A stretch of 64,000 bases of DNA from Cerioporus squamosus (Eukaryota; Basidiomycota; Agaricomycetes; Polyporales; Polyporaceae), in NCBI GenBank assembly GCA_022592435.1, contig JABYQS010000059.1:124001-188000 (forward strand), read 5' to 3'. Every line of letters starts with the position of its first letter. The first letter of the stretch is position 1. The notes under the pieces are model-generated. The model was given only the letters and a program-made list of their open reading frames with translations. It was not told the DNA's origin and searched no databases. Shown piece after piece: positions 1-11,054 of the stretch. The position numbers were made by a program, and so were the translations under genes.

Positions 1-2
1 AC

Positions 3-227
3 ACGCCCTCCTTCTCGCTCGCGCGCCTTGTCGGGGGCGTCGTCGAGCACGTGTACTACCGCCGCTACGGCCGCGGGGGGATCACGCTCGTCATCGTTGC
101 GAGCGGGTTCGTGCTCGGGGAGGGCGTCGTGAGCGTCGTGAGCCTGGTGCTGAGGACGTGGGGCATCGGCGTGGCGAGCTGCGTCGGGTGCGGACATGGG
201 ATGTGTGGGGGTTGTCCCGCGGCGTGA
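3..227 (+). CDS. Oligopeptide transporter (OPT family), 3' end only
   Basis: The window opens inside an open frame that runs 74 codons to a TGA. It encodes the C-terminal end of an OPT-family proton-coupled oligopeptide transporter. Visible marks are the segment starting PSFSLARLVGGVVEH, a basic loop (YYRRYGRGG), a last hydrophobic helix (LVIVASGFVLGEGVVSVVSLV) and a Cys/Gly-rich tail (GCGHGMCGGCP) typical of fungal OPT proteins. These carriers import small peptides across the plasma membrane. The rest of the gene lies left of the window, so intactness and substrate cannot be judged. OPT is a better fit than other polytopic families because of the helix-plus-Cys tail combination. Confidence 0.8.
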   Translation, partial: TPSFSLARLVGGVVEHVYYRRYGRGGITLVIVASGFVLGEGVVSVVSLVLRTWGIGVASCVGCGHGMCGGCPAA

Positions 228-1790
228 ACGCCCCTTTGATTCTGAACACGGAGACGGGGAAGGCCGCGTTCGTTCTTCATGGACGACATCGCTTGCCGCT
301 AGAGGACTTGGAATCCGGGATCGTGAAGGAGCGAATCAGGGTCCATGGATTGGGAATCGCGACGGTTCATCCAGAGCCAGAGCAGACACGAGAGCCAAGA
401 ACATGGGGACGCTGCCGGGACGCTCGGGAGCGAAGAAGTAGTAGGCTCGCATCCTGGGCTAGACACGGTGATGTATTGCAAATACCCTGCGTCGTCGGTG
501 TTGACACCGTGACATCCTCCGATCCATTTTGCAGACTTGGCTAGGAGCTTTGTAGCGTCCGGTGGCGGACGCACTGCGGTGCGCAGTGTGTCAACAGGTA
601 GGTGTTTCGAGCGGCAGTCACAGGTGTCTTGCAGTGGAGTCGACTTCACCGCAAGTCGGGGTTCGATAATGGTGGTGCGTATAACTGTCCCTTGACTGAT
701 TGGTAGACAACATCAGCTTCTTCGAAGAAGGCTCGCTGGCAAGCTGCAACGGTGGTTACGCTGCAACATAGGCTCTCAGCGCGCTCCGACCCCGGGACTG
801 GAGGCGCCTGTTGTCTGCTTGCCAGCGCGCTGGCCGACACTTGCGGTGTCCTAGAGAGTCCATCCGGGCGGGCGCGATGCCCGCCCGTATCCGCGCACCA
901 GCCGAATACGTGCTTGCAGCGGGGCTTCGGCGGCGTAACTAATGGACGGAAGCTGTGCCGAGCGCAGGTTCTGCATTGTTGGACTCGAAACGGCCGCGCA
1001 GACGTCAAGTCGATTCCGATGGCTAGAGGCCTTGCACCAACCTTATGGGGTGAGTCTCCATACCTCTAGTGACTAGTGCAATGATGTATTCACTTGTCTG
1101 TTTAGGTTCTCGGTAGCGGCAACATTTCATGCTAGCTGGCTTTCACCACTGACACGCCGTTGGAGGAGCTGGCTGTGTGGAGTCCCGGACCAACAGGCCG
1201 AATAGGATGTTGGACGGTGTTCCTGGGCCTGTCTCCTCGTCGTGCGACGTTGACATGCACAATCAACGGCGAGGTGTCGCCGTAGCGGCTGGATACACCA
1301 CAGTGTCTAGCCGGAACGAGTGTAGGGTCAGTTCGCTCGAGGATCGTCCTCGTATCCCCAGCCGCACCCGTCTGATACCGACAGCGATGTCTATAGGTCT
1401 TTCTCTGCGAGAGCAGCCGAGCGTGCTTTGCGGTGATATGGGACATGTCAACGGCATCTGCCCCGCAGTACCCCAGGACCAAGGAGCCTTTGCAGTGAGC
1501 TCTCGGGAGCCTCCATATTGCAGGACCCGAAGAAGTGGACGCTGATTGCTTGCAGAGCGCAGGAAAGAGGGCGATCAGTGGCAGAGACGTGATACTAGTC
1601 GGTCCGTCCTGTGTGAGACCGCTCACATCCTTTCCGGGGGTTCATTCCGAGGTGCGGCGCTCCACCAATGCTGTCCAACCTCCGATGTGTGTGCGGATTC
1701 CTCGATACTGCAGGTGACCTGGGAGGTTGTGCTCGTCCGCAGAGACAGAGTTGGGCGGTGTTAGGTCTTGCTAGGCGCGAGAGACGAGCA
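228..1790. other. Intergenic, no gene recognised
   Basis: This stretch holds only short open frames on both strands with no conserved motif and no convincing splice-site pattern. The right end carries the promoter of the peroxidase gene. Confidence 0.5.
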
Positions 1791-1796
1791 TATAAG
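1791..1796 (+). promoter_or_regulatory. TATA-like box of the peroxidase gene
   Basis: TATAAG lies 108 bp upstream of the peroxidase ATG at 1904, a usual distance for a fungal core promoter with a short 5' UTR. Assigned by position and sequence only. Confidence 0.45.
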
Positions 1797-1903
1797 ACGT
1801 GAGTGATCTATTGTATGTTCTCCATATCTTCTCACTCATGTGCGTTCCCTCCTACTTCCTGTCTAGCCGCTTATGTCTGATGGATGATGCGTTATAGACC
1901 ACA

Positions 1904-3723
1904 ATGTCGGCCACCGTTCCGCCTTTCGATCCCGCCAATGTCCAGGGCGACATTCTGTGAGTAATCTAGTGCTTACTGAACAAGCGCACCGCCTGACTTC
2001 CGTTCATCTTAGTGCCGGCCTCCCCAAGAAGGTCCAACACTACCTTCTCTTCAGATCGACGACGATGTCCAGGCGTTTAGGCAGAGGCTCAAGCTGCTCA
2101 TACCTCTCATCACCACCACCCCTCAGGTCCAGGATGACCGCGCGAAGATTGCGGCCAGCAAGAAGGCCGCCAAGGAGCAGGGGAAGCCCGTTCCGCTCGT
2201 CAAGCTCTCCGGCATCAACATCGCGTTCTCCCACTCTGGACTCGTGAAGGTGTGCTTGGGTTGCAATGTCGAAAGCCGCATGTCGTGCTGACGCTTCGAG
2301 GCCAGTTGGGCATAACAGACGACCTCGGGGATGCTGCCTTCACCAAGGGGCAGTTTGCCGATGCTGCGACCCTTGGTGACCCAGGCAGCACCGATGCAAA
2401 GAACAACTTCATCCCTAACTGGATCCCTGCATTTAAGAATCCAATCCACGGCGTCGTCCTCGTCTCCGGAGATTCCGAGCTCACTGTCACTGCGACGCAA
2501 GCCATCGTGAACGGTATCTTCAACATCGGAGCCCACAACGCCACCATGCACGAGATCCTCACTATCAAGGGGAAGGTCCGCCCTAATGCGGAGAGCGGCC
2601 ATGAGCAGTACGTACACGACGAGTCATAGCGTCCCTCCCGCCGTCGATCTCACACTCACACAGCTTCGGCTTCCTCGACGGCATTTCCCAGCCCGCTGTC
2701 AACGGCTTCGACACGAAGCCCAACCCTGGTCAGGAGACTGTCGGTCAGGGCGTCATCCTCTGCGGCCGCGACAAAGACGTCGTCGCAGGCACCACGACTC
2801 CGATCGTTCGCCCACCCTGGGCTCTGGACGGCAGCTTCCTCGCCCTCCGGTACCTCTTCCAGCTCGTTCCCGAGTTTGACACCTTCCTGAAGAACAACGC
2901 GATCAAGTCCGGGGCCTCACGCCAGAGCAAGGCAGCGAGCTCCTCGGTGCTCGCCTTGTCGGCCGCTGGAAGAGCGGTACGTTCGTCGTGTAATACTCTC
3001 ATGCGCGAGAGCCCGTGCTCACTGTCTTCTCTGCCCAGGTGCTCCGATCGATGTCTTCCCTCTCCAGGACAACCCCACGGCTGGCGATGACCCGCTCCAG
3101 AACAACAACTTCAGGTACGATTTCCCCGACGACCCGCACACCCAGGACCGGTGCCCCTTCGCCGCACACACGCGGAAGACGAACCCCCGTGCGGACCTCG
3201 AAGACCTCGGCTTCTCCACCGAGAACAGGCGCATCATCCGTCGTGGTGTCCAGTTCGGTCCTGAAGTCACGCCGGAGGAAGCCAAGTTGGGCAAGACGAA
3301 GTTCGGCCGGTGAGTCTCTCATTATCCAATGTCCAGTACAGTGGAATGTGAGGCTGATAGCAGCGGCCGCCAGCGGTCTCATCTTCGCAGCGTACCAGAG
3401 CAACATCGTCAACGGCTTCCAGTTCATTCAGCAGAGTACGTCGAACTTGTCCTCCGTTAGATATACTTATACACGCATGCTAACGCAGAACGACAGGCTG
3501 GGCCAACACACCCGGCTTCCCCATCCGCAAGGACCCCATCGTCCCGGGCTTCGATCCCATCATCGGACAACAATCCGACCTTGCCATCCGCACGCTCTCG
3601 GGCACCGACCCCAACAACCAGGGCGCGAACCTCTCGCTCCCTACCGAGTGGGTGGTCCCCAAGGGAGGAGAGTACTTCTTCTCGCCCTCCATCTCTGCTC
3701 TCCGCTCCAAGTTCGCTGCCTGA
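1904..3723 (+). CDS. DyP-type heme peroxidase with two apparent frameshifts
   Basis: Seven exons (1904-1956, 2013-2249, 2306-2607, 2664-2976, 3039-3309, 3374-3435, 3497-3723) give a dye-decolorizing peroxidase of about 488 residues once two missing bases are allowed for. These enzymes use H2O2 to oxidise dyes and lignin-related phenolics. Seen: the heme-site motif GFLDGISQP (Asp near 203), the proximal heme His in CPFAAHTRKTNPR (near 346) and the distal Arg in RRIIRRGVQFGPE (near 370). No signal peptide is evident at the N-terminus (MSATVPPFDPANVQGDIL), so secretion is uncertain. The frame slips by one base at 2053-2055 (after HYLLF) and again near 2911 (before GLTPEQGSELLG). No intron can explain either slip. 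All catalytic residues are retained, so these are either sequence errors or a very young pseudogene. Confidence 0.85.
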
Positions 3724-4059
3724 ACCACAAGTCGGAGTGGGTGTCATCTCGACAGTGTACATATCGTCTAGGATCATGGACCTTGGGAATCTCACTGGAA
3801 TCTCATGTACTACTATATCGCGAGCGATGCTCGTAAGTCACTCACGTCGAATGCACATGAACATACGTCGTCCCCTCAATTGAGAGTCGTCTCCGCAGCC
3901 ATCCAGATGCAACGCATACTCGTACGCAGAGGCATCACTGTCGATAGCAAGTAGTCCGCGCTATAAATCACATACAATCGATCGCTCCCGCAACCTAATA
4001 TACTAGGTCATACAATAGTCGAGAAGTAAGATAGCAAAACACAAACACATCATACCACA

Positions 4060-6333
4060 TCACGCCTTCAGCGAACCCCTCCTCAAACCGATGGTCAACC
4101 GCCTGAAGACACTCGGTGAAGGCGGCGGGTCCCGCTGCGCCTCCGTGTCGGTCATCACGCCCACCATGATCCGCGGCGGGTGTCGGGACGCCGAGGACTG
4201 CAGGTGAAGGAGGCCCGAACGTCAGCCAACATCAACCGAGAACGTGCTCCGAGGTGCTTACCACCGAAGGGACGTTCCACGCTGCCCGGCTCTGTTGGCG
4301 CTGTGCGTCGGCGAAGCTGATGCGGGTCTCGGAGGAGCTGTCGACGAAAATCTCCATCCCCGCCAGGGAGATCTGGCGCGTGTTCAACCTGCGACGCCGT
4401 ATTGTTAGCTGAGGCGGCGCTTCCAGATGGAGACTCAAGGGGCGGGCCTACACTGCAAGCAAACTATTCGCGTATACTGCACCACGCACGAAGAGGGGAC
4501 GTCAGCCAAACGTCAGCGTGAGAGTCCGCGGGAATCAGTGGAGAGCGGCACGTACATCTCGCCGTGATGATGTTGATGCTAGCGCATATGAAGGATGATG
4601 GAAGAGCGAAGGCCTGCACGGAGAGTTGTCAGCTTGCATGGTTGCAATCGGGATGGCAGCGATTACGTACCGCGATGAAAGCAGCCATATTGAACAAGCT
4701 GTCCATCCTCGTCATCAGCGACCTCGTCTCTCGCAACAGCGATCCACATACCCGGTGAGCAGCCCTGGACAGAGCCAACGCATGAGCACGTAGACAGGAA
4801 ACGATGGATAGTACGACAGCCTACCAGTATTGACGACATACAGCTGCAAGAAGTCGATTACCGAGTCCGCTCTCTTCTGGCTGGTCTGCACCTCGTATTG
4901 TTCCGCAATCACCGTAGCAGTCTTGTCGGCGCCAATGCTGTCGAAAGTCTCCATTCGCACGCTAGATGGTCTGCGCTGCTGCCCGCGCTCTTTCCGGCTT
5001 TGGCGGAAGGCAAGGATAAGAGTGAGTGTGAGCGCACTGTCGCCGACTACGGCCAGTCCCAGTCCGACTCCGCTCAGTTGCTGACAAAGGGAAGTCATTA
5101 GAACTAGTGCCAGCGAGTACACGGAGAAACGTTACCGACCGTGACTGTCGCTGTTTCTTGATATGATGGGTCTGTCAATCTGCGTGTGCAGCATGGTTAG
5201 TAACATCATTGAGCGACAAGAACTGTCTCATACGCTTTCGCAGTGGCGGCTGATGATGACATTAGTTCGCAGTCCTCTGAGGTTGGCTCATAGAGACATA
5301 CCTATTGAGAGGCCTACGGGGCATGACGTCCAGTCGTTAAGCGCAATGCATCGCCGGATACATGAGGATATATCTTACCAACTTCTCCGGCTAGCAACAA
5401 GAGCTTCCCGGCGCGTCAGCAAGACAACGTTGCAAGATGCGGTTGGGACATACCGCGATCCAGACTACAACACTCTGAGCACGGCCAACTACCGTCTAGG
5501 TAAGCGTTTTCTCTCTTGCATACGGAAGTCTCAACATACTCAAGGAGACACGACGTGCAAAGAACCTGAGGGGTGTCAGCGCCAGAAGTAACAAGGGAAA
5601 CGCGACACTCACAGCTGCGAGATGAACATGACAAGTCCCTGGGTGCCTGTAAGTGTATTGGACGCTGACACATCCGAAGGGACTCACAGATACAAAGGGG
5701 AGGATCTGCCTCGCAAACATTCATCAGATCAGCGATCTATGAAGTAGAGCCAAGCGCGGAGATCCTCACATTCAGAGACCTGTGGGGAGGAGGCTCCGTC
5801 TGGCAATCGTGAACAGAGAACATGCATAGAAGGCACGTACCATACGCCGCTTAACAAGACCAAAGGATTGAAGTAGTTTAAGACGAGGTAATAGTAGCTG
5901 TTCGACGAGGCATTGGCGTCTGTATACAGCGGGACGGAGATTGACTGTACTCACCAGCTGTGCGCAGTAATAGCAACGTGCAGCGTCTCCAAAACCATAA
6001 CGGAAGCGACCTAACAGACGATACAGCGCCCTGTTAAGTCAGAACGAACGGGACTTGAACGCGTTCAGGTAAAGCCCCTACTCACCAGCAGCTTCATGAA
6101 ATGAGAGTCCGACGAGAAGGTCGTAGCATACAGATAGCTCTGATGAAGCGCCAAACCATACAAGCTTGCAAGAGGGTCAGTTAGCACCAGCAGACCCCTC
6201 AGAGAGACAGAAGTACTCACATCACACCAAAGAACGTCCCGATAAGCAGCGCGCCGTGCGTGCTCGCGAGCGAGACTCCAGTGGACAGCGCGAGGCGCGC
6301 GACATAGTCCGTGGAGGTCTCAGCGACGGACAT
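4060..6333 (-). CDS. DUF6534 multi-pass membrane protein A
   Basis: About a dozen small exons on minus join into a DUF6534-family integral membrane protein, a large basidiomycete family of unknown function. Start ATG at 6333 gives MSVAETSTDYVARLALSTG, followed by the first helix (THGALLIGTFFGVILYGLAL). Further family marks: LETLHVAITAHSCYYYLVLNY, SLN at an exon end, FFARRVSLIGRAQ, the helix VGLGLAVVGDSALTLTLILAF followed by RQSRKERG, and KRADSVIDFLQLYVVNTG before the last helices. The C-terminal tail is hydrophilic and ends at the TGA at 4060-4062. Exons around 5100-5330 are the least certain. KAR1 lies about 0.9 kb upstream on the same strand. Confidence 0.75.
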
Positions 6334-7254
6334 GGCGGAGGAGGAAAAGAGAAACAACTGCGGACGCTCGGGGGCGGGGACCATATAATCGGACCGTCTT
6401 CCATCATTGCAAGCTTTGCGAACAGAGGCGGGACAGGAATGGTGAGCCGAGGCAGCTAAGCGGACACGCCCAGGAAAGGAGCACCGCATTTCTCGGATGT
6501 TTCGAGGCAACGCCGAGGAGCGCAATGATGGGGGTGATGGCGTTCAATATCGAAGACACTATTATGTCGGCTTGCAACCACGAGTTGCTACGCCACTACC
6601 GAAGTCACTGCCGTCATGTGCAGTAGAAGTCAGAATCTCGGAGCGCGACTGGACGTGGGACCCCAATAGAAATATCAGCAAAGCATGCTCACTGTCCAAC
6701 GACGACCATCTGTCATCATCGATTGATATCATTGCAGCAGGGCAGCAAGGAGCAGGCCGCTGCTTGTGAGTCATGACCTCGCTCTTCGAATGAAACAATT
6801 TAGTGAGCTCACGGGGAGAGAGGCGGCGGCGGCACCTACATGACATAAGTAGTACCAGCCGCCAGTTGACGAGAGCTGGCACCGTGCCACGCCGGACGCC
6901 GCAGCATCTTCGACGGCACGCAACGCACCTCGTAGTTAGTTCCCTGTGGTGCGGACTGGTGCGGATCGTCAATGCACAAACCTTCTTGCAGAATCCTGCT
7001 GCCATGGAGAACTCGCTTGTCCAACTAGCCAATATCCCTGTTTCCGACGGCAGGCACTGCCCCAGCAACGCTACTCCGCACCAAACAAGTACCTCAAACC
7101 GTTGAGGCGTGCGCGTGAGCATTGAGGTTCGTAGCACTAGTGAGGCTTCCAGGGGGCTTTGCCGGGCTTCACGGTCATGGTGGTAAGAACACAAGTTCAC
7201 AAGCGCCCGGGGTCAATGCATAGAACGACAAGCATGAAGTAAACCGTCCTCATC
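6334..7254. other. Intergenic between DUF6534 A and KAR1
   Basis: Contains the promoter side of DUF6534 A and the 3' side of KAR1. A long minus frame (6562-7200) has no recognisable motif and is not called. Confidence 0.4.
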
Positions 7255-8377
7255 TCATTCTCCCTTCTTCGACCTCTCAATGAGAGAGTGGATCTCCTCC
7301 GCAGAGAACCTATCGACAGCTGCGTCGCCCAGCACGTTGCTCATGAACCACATCAAGAACGCAGTGAACCGCATACGGCGCAACCCTCCGCCTCCCGCAC
7401 CCCGTGCGCGCCACGACCGCCTTCGCGAACGTCTCGCACGACGGCGTGCGGAAGTTCTCCGCCATCGGCGTCTCCTGGTTCTCCGCGTGGACGGGGCCGA
7501 CGGCGAGGTACGTGTAGCGCACGCCCGTCGGCCCGTCGAAGAACAGCTCGTCGTTGTCCAGCCCGCGCGTGAGCGACTCGAGGAAGCCCTTCGACGCGGC
7601 GTAGATCGCGAGTCGGGGCGGAGCGACGTCGCCCGCGATGGAGCCCATGAACTGGACGAGGACGGGCCCGGACTTGGCGGCGCGCCGCAGCTGGGGCAGG
7701 AGGGCGCGGTTGAGGAAGAGCGCGAACAGTGCGTTCTTGTGAATCATGCCGTGCAGGTACTCTTCGGAGCGCTCATCAAGCCTATGGAAGAGTGAGTAAA
7801 GTCAAAAAATGGTCGAGAATGACAAGAGGAAGACGAGCAAACGAGACCGGGGCTCCAGCCTGAGGATGGCGCCGTGAAACATGGGATCGCGACTCGGATC
7901 AACCTCCTCCTCCTCCTCCTCCTTCCACTACAAGGTGAGACATACATACCGTTCAGGACTGGTATCCGAACCTCCAACGTTGTGGTACACCAGCGTAACG
8001 TGTAGATCCTTCAGCGGTTCAACCATGCTCGCAAAGTCGTGTCCCGCCTGCCCCGCGTCCGCGATGAAGTACCGAATGTCCGCGTCCGCCTTCTCCGGGA
8101 CACTCTTGCGCAGTTCCTCCACGACCTTCCGCATCTTCGTCTCGCTTCGTCCATGCAGAACGAGATTGAAGCCATTGCGGAGCAGCTCCCGCGCGATGGC
8201 CTTGCCTATCCCGTCCGTCGCGCCAGTCACGAGTGCGTACGGGGCACGGCCGTGGAGGTATCGTCCGACGGACGATGGTCGCAGGAAGTAGAGCCACGCG
8301 AACGAGCCGACGCGATAGAGGTGAGGAACGGCAAGTACGCCGCCCAGGACCGCGAGTAGTTTCACTGTGTCGACCAT
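7255..8377 (-). CDS. Membrane-anchored short-chain dehydrogenase, 17beta-HSD12/3-ketoacyl-CoA reductase-like (KAR1), one apparent frameshift
   Basis: Two exons (8377-7950 and 7781-7255) encode an SDR close to KAR2 and KAR3 elsewhere in the window. It has an N-terminal hydrophobic anchor, the NADP-binding motif TGATDGIG, Ser in GSIAGD (about 190) and the catalytic pair in YAASK (Tyr about 203, Lys about 207). HNVGG replaces the usual NNAG. The overall form matches very-long-chain 3-ketoacyl-CoA reductases and HSDL1-type enzymes; the substrate is unknown. The spliced length is one base over a multiple of three. An extra base near 7363 shifts the frame after APYAVH. Removing it restores a tail (NVLGDAAVDRF...ERSKKGE) that aligns residue for residue with KAR3. 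A TATAAG box sits at 8487-8482, about 105 bp upstream. The intron holds a (TCC)n tract near 7902-7922. Confidence 0.8.
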
Positions 8378-8889
8378 GGTGAGAGGTTACAGCAGGCACC
8401 GTGAGAGGAGTTACTATGTGCTCAGGGCGCTCAGTGTCGACGATCAGGATGGCGAACAGACCACAGGTGCGCGATCTGCTACTTATACTAACTCTTCGCG
8501 TGCCGGCTCCTACTCAGTACAGTCACGTAGCAGATCATGATGGCAGTAGTCCTTCCGCGGAGGTAGACCCGCGTCTACCTCACATGCTGAATAATACGTC
8601 TCACGACAAACCTTTGGATTCGCCGCGGATGTGACGTCGGTAACCACAGTCGTGAACCGATGGTCAAGGTAGAACTCTTCGAACGCCAACAGAGCAGACT
8701 CCTCGAATCTTGCGCGGAAGATATTGCAAGCGCATCGCAAGCAGAGAACGCGCACTGGGTGTGGTGACGGGAAACAATCCAGGTGCGGTGTTCGTGACTC
8801 CGCGTGTCACCGTATGATACTCATATGCCTCATGCGCGATTGCGTGAACCTGCGGACACACCCATGATAGAAATGATACATCAGATGCC
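8378..8889. other. Intergenic, KAR1 promoter side
   Basis: No gene recognised. Holds the TATAAG of KAR1 near 8482-8487 and the 3' flank of the next minus gene. Confidence 0.4.
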
Positions 8890-10075
8890 TCAGAAATCAA
8901 AGGTCTGGCCAACCAGCTCTTCGCTCAGTTTCCACAGTCTGGCCGCACTGTTCTTGTCAACAGCATACGGCTTCAAGTCCTCATGCGGTGACGCCTGACA
9001 ATCTTGCAGGTACGCCCCATTGTGCTCTGGCAAGCCATAGATGCGACCGTCAGTCCACTGCAGGTAGAGAGGTACAGGACGAGCATCGACACTCAGTACT
9101 CACTATCAAGTTTGGGGTCAAACGCGGCGACGACATAGGTCGCCGTCCCCTGATCGAGGTTCTTCCACTTGAACCCCTCAAAGCCCTGGTGGTGACCCAT
9201 CGACCTGTCAAGAGCGTCTGCGCACTGTGCATCAGCATCCTGCCAGAACGCACACGCTCAATGTACGCGCGACTCACGCAAGTCTTCAAAGTCGTCGTCA
9301 GTAGCAGCCCGCCCGATATTGGTCATGATAGCGCCCGGGTGGAGGGAGAACGCCTTGAGGCCCTTCGGCCCCAGCCTCTGCGCGAGCTCGACGGAGAAGA
9401 GGATGTTGGCCGTCTTCGACTGGCCGTATGCGACCCATTTGTTGTACGCCTTCCCGTCCTGTCAGGACAGCATATTGTCAGTGACACGGCTCCGTTTCAA
9501 GATCCTCGCAAGCTACATACCTGGAAGTCAAGGTCGTCCCAGCGGATGTCGCTCAGACGGTGTCCGTCACTGCTGACGTTGACGACCCGAGGCCCCTGCG
9601 TGGACTCGAGCAGCTTCGGCATGATAAGGTTCGTGAAGAGGAAATGGCCGACATGGTTCGTGCCAAACTGCGACTCAAGCCCGTCGACGGTCTTCCCATA
9701 CGGCGTCGCCATGATTCCCGCATTATTGACGAGAACGTCTATGGGCTCCGGCCACGAGAGCACCTCCGCCGCCGCCTTGCGGATCTTCGCTTGGGAGCCC
9801 AGATCGAGCTCGAGCGTGCGCGTCGCGAGGCCCGGGTGGGTATCTTCGAGTTCCCGGGCGGTTTCCGCGACTTTCGCGGCGCTGCGGCCTGCGAGAATGA
9901 GCAGCTTCGGCTGGTGCGCCGCGATGACTTTGGCAAAGTGTGCTCCGAGGCCGCCAGGGGTTACGCCAGTGACAAGGACCGTCTTTCCGCCGATGGAGGA
10001 GGAGAGAGCGGCGGCGGCTTCCTGGGCGGTGGTGGAGGCGCCAAAATCTGGGTTGGAGGTGATAGATGCGGACAT
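8890..10075 (-). CDS. Short-chain dehydrogenase, retinol dehydrogenase/WWOX-like type
   Basis: Four exons (10075-9521, 9458-9280, 9204-9104, 9026-8890) splice to a 323-residue classical SDR. Seen: TGVTPGGLG (36-44) for cofactor binding, VLVNNAGIM, Ser in NVSSDGH, and the catalytic YGQSK (Tyr 196, Lys 200), followed by SLHPGAIMTNIG. The fold is that of the RDH/WWOX-like oxidoreductases common in fungi; the substrate cannot be read from sequence. The junction at 9280/9204 keeps frame only if the intron begins with GC rather than GT (TT|GCGTGAGT), so it is a candidate GC-AG intron. The ATG is backed by a TATATAA 52 bp upstream. It differs from the KAR-like SDRs by lacking an N-terminal membrane anchor. 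Confidence 0.85.
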
Positions 10076-10126
10076 GCTTGCGACGTTGTCAACCGGTAAA
10101 TGAGTGGACCGTCGATACGTCCTGCG

Positions 10127-10133
10127 TTATATA
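10127..10133 (-). promoter_or_regulatory. TATA box of the minus-strand SDR
   Basis: TATATAA on the minus strand, 52 bp upstream of the ATG at 10075. Confidence 0.5.
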
Positions 10134-11054
10134 CCGAGACTGCTCGAGCCTCTGTTCTTGTTGCGTGTGTCGAGCTTGGCTGGAACGGTGACGTAGACGG
10201 CATGCCGACTTGCTCTAGTCCCGATCGGAAAGCGATGGTCCCTCTGGAGAGCCCGATCTCAAGCTTATTCAGGCGGCACTGCAGCGTTTGTGTATTCCGT
10301 GGCCATGACTTCGAACATGGCTACTATCGGCTCGTACTCACCGGTACTGTGTCGACCGTGCCAGTCGGCCACGTCACTTTCCTTCCCATCGACTTTGGTG
10401 CACCGCTGTGCACCGCAGGGAATACAAAGCAACTTTGAAACATGTCGGCCTGAGGCAATACGTGCACCCGGTCAGTGGTACCGGTACCGATCGGGGGGAA
10501 AGAGAATAAACCCGTTTGAGAGTCACCTCAGAGACATAGCGCTACTGACTTTGTCTGACTAATACGGTCACAGTACGGCCACTTGTGGGTCGTGACATAG
10601 TACTTGCCGAGAGCACTCGTCAGGACGAAGAGCTCGTAGCCTTGTCCAACTGGGTGCAGCTAAGCTGTGTCAACAAAACCACGCACTCGACTCGAGCCAG
10701 TCGGGGAAAATGCTCTCTACTCGGGAGTCGGGAAACACTACCTCAGTTGCCAGGCCAGAGGGTACTACGTACTACAAGTCATAACTCGTTAATAGATCGT
10801 AACGGGGCGTGTCAAGAGGCAGCAAAACACCGAAGGGTACATACGAATACTAGGCGGATGGATCATAAGCAAACAAGCAAACTAGGTCAGTACAGTCGTA
10901 ACATGGTATCGGAGCAAACATACAGCGCAAAAAGGTATAAACCGTCAAACGAAACAGTTCAGCGACAAAGGAGGATTAACCAGCAACAGCGTTCAAGCAA
11001 ACACTCCCGAACAGTCCTCATCCCGAGTCCGAGTCACGATATATGCATATCCCA
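10134..11054. other. Intergenic, no gene recognised
   Basis: Space between the SDR promoter and the 3' end of the BAR/IMD-like gene. Only short frames without motifs. Confidence 0.4.

Noticed and set aside
1132..1626. 164-codon minus frame upstream of the peroxidase
   Set aside because: No motif and no supporting splice sites.
6562..7200. 212-codon minus open frame between DUF6534 A and KAR1
   Set aside because: No family motif, and the region must hold the promoter of A and the 3' flank of KAR1.
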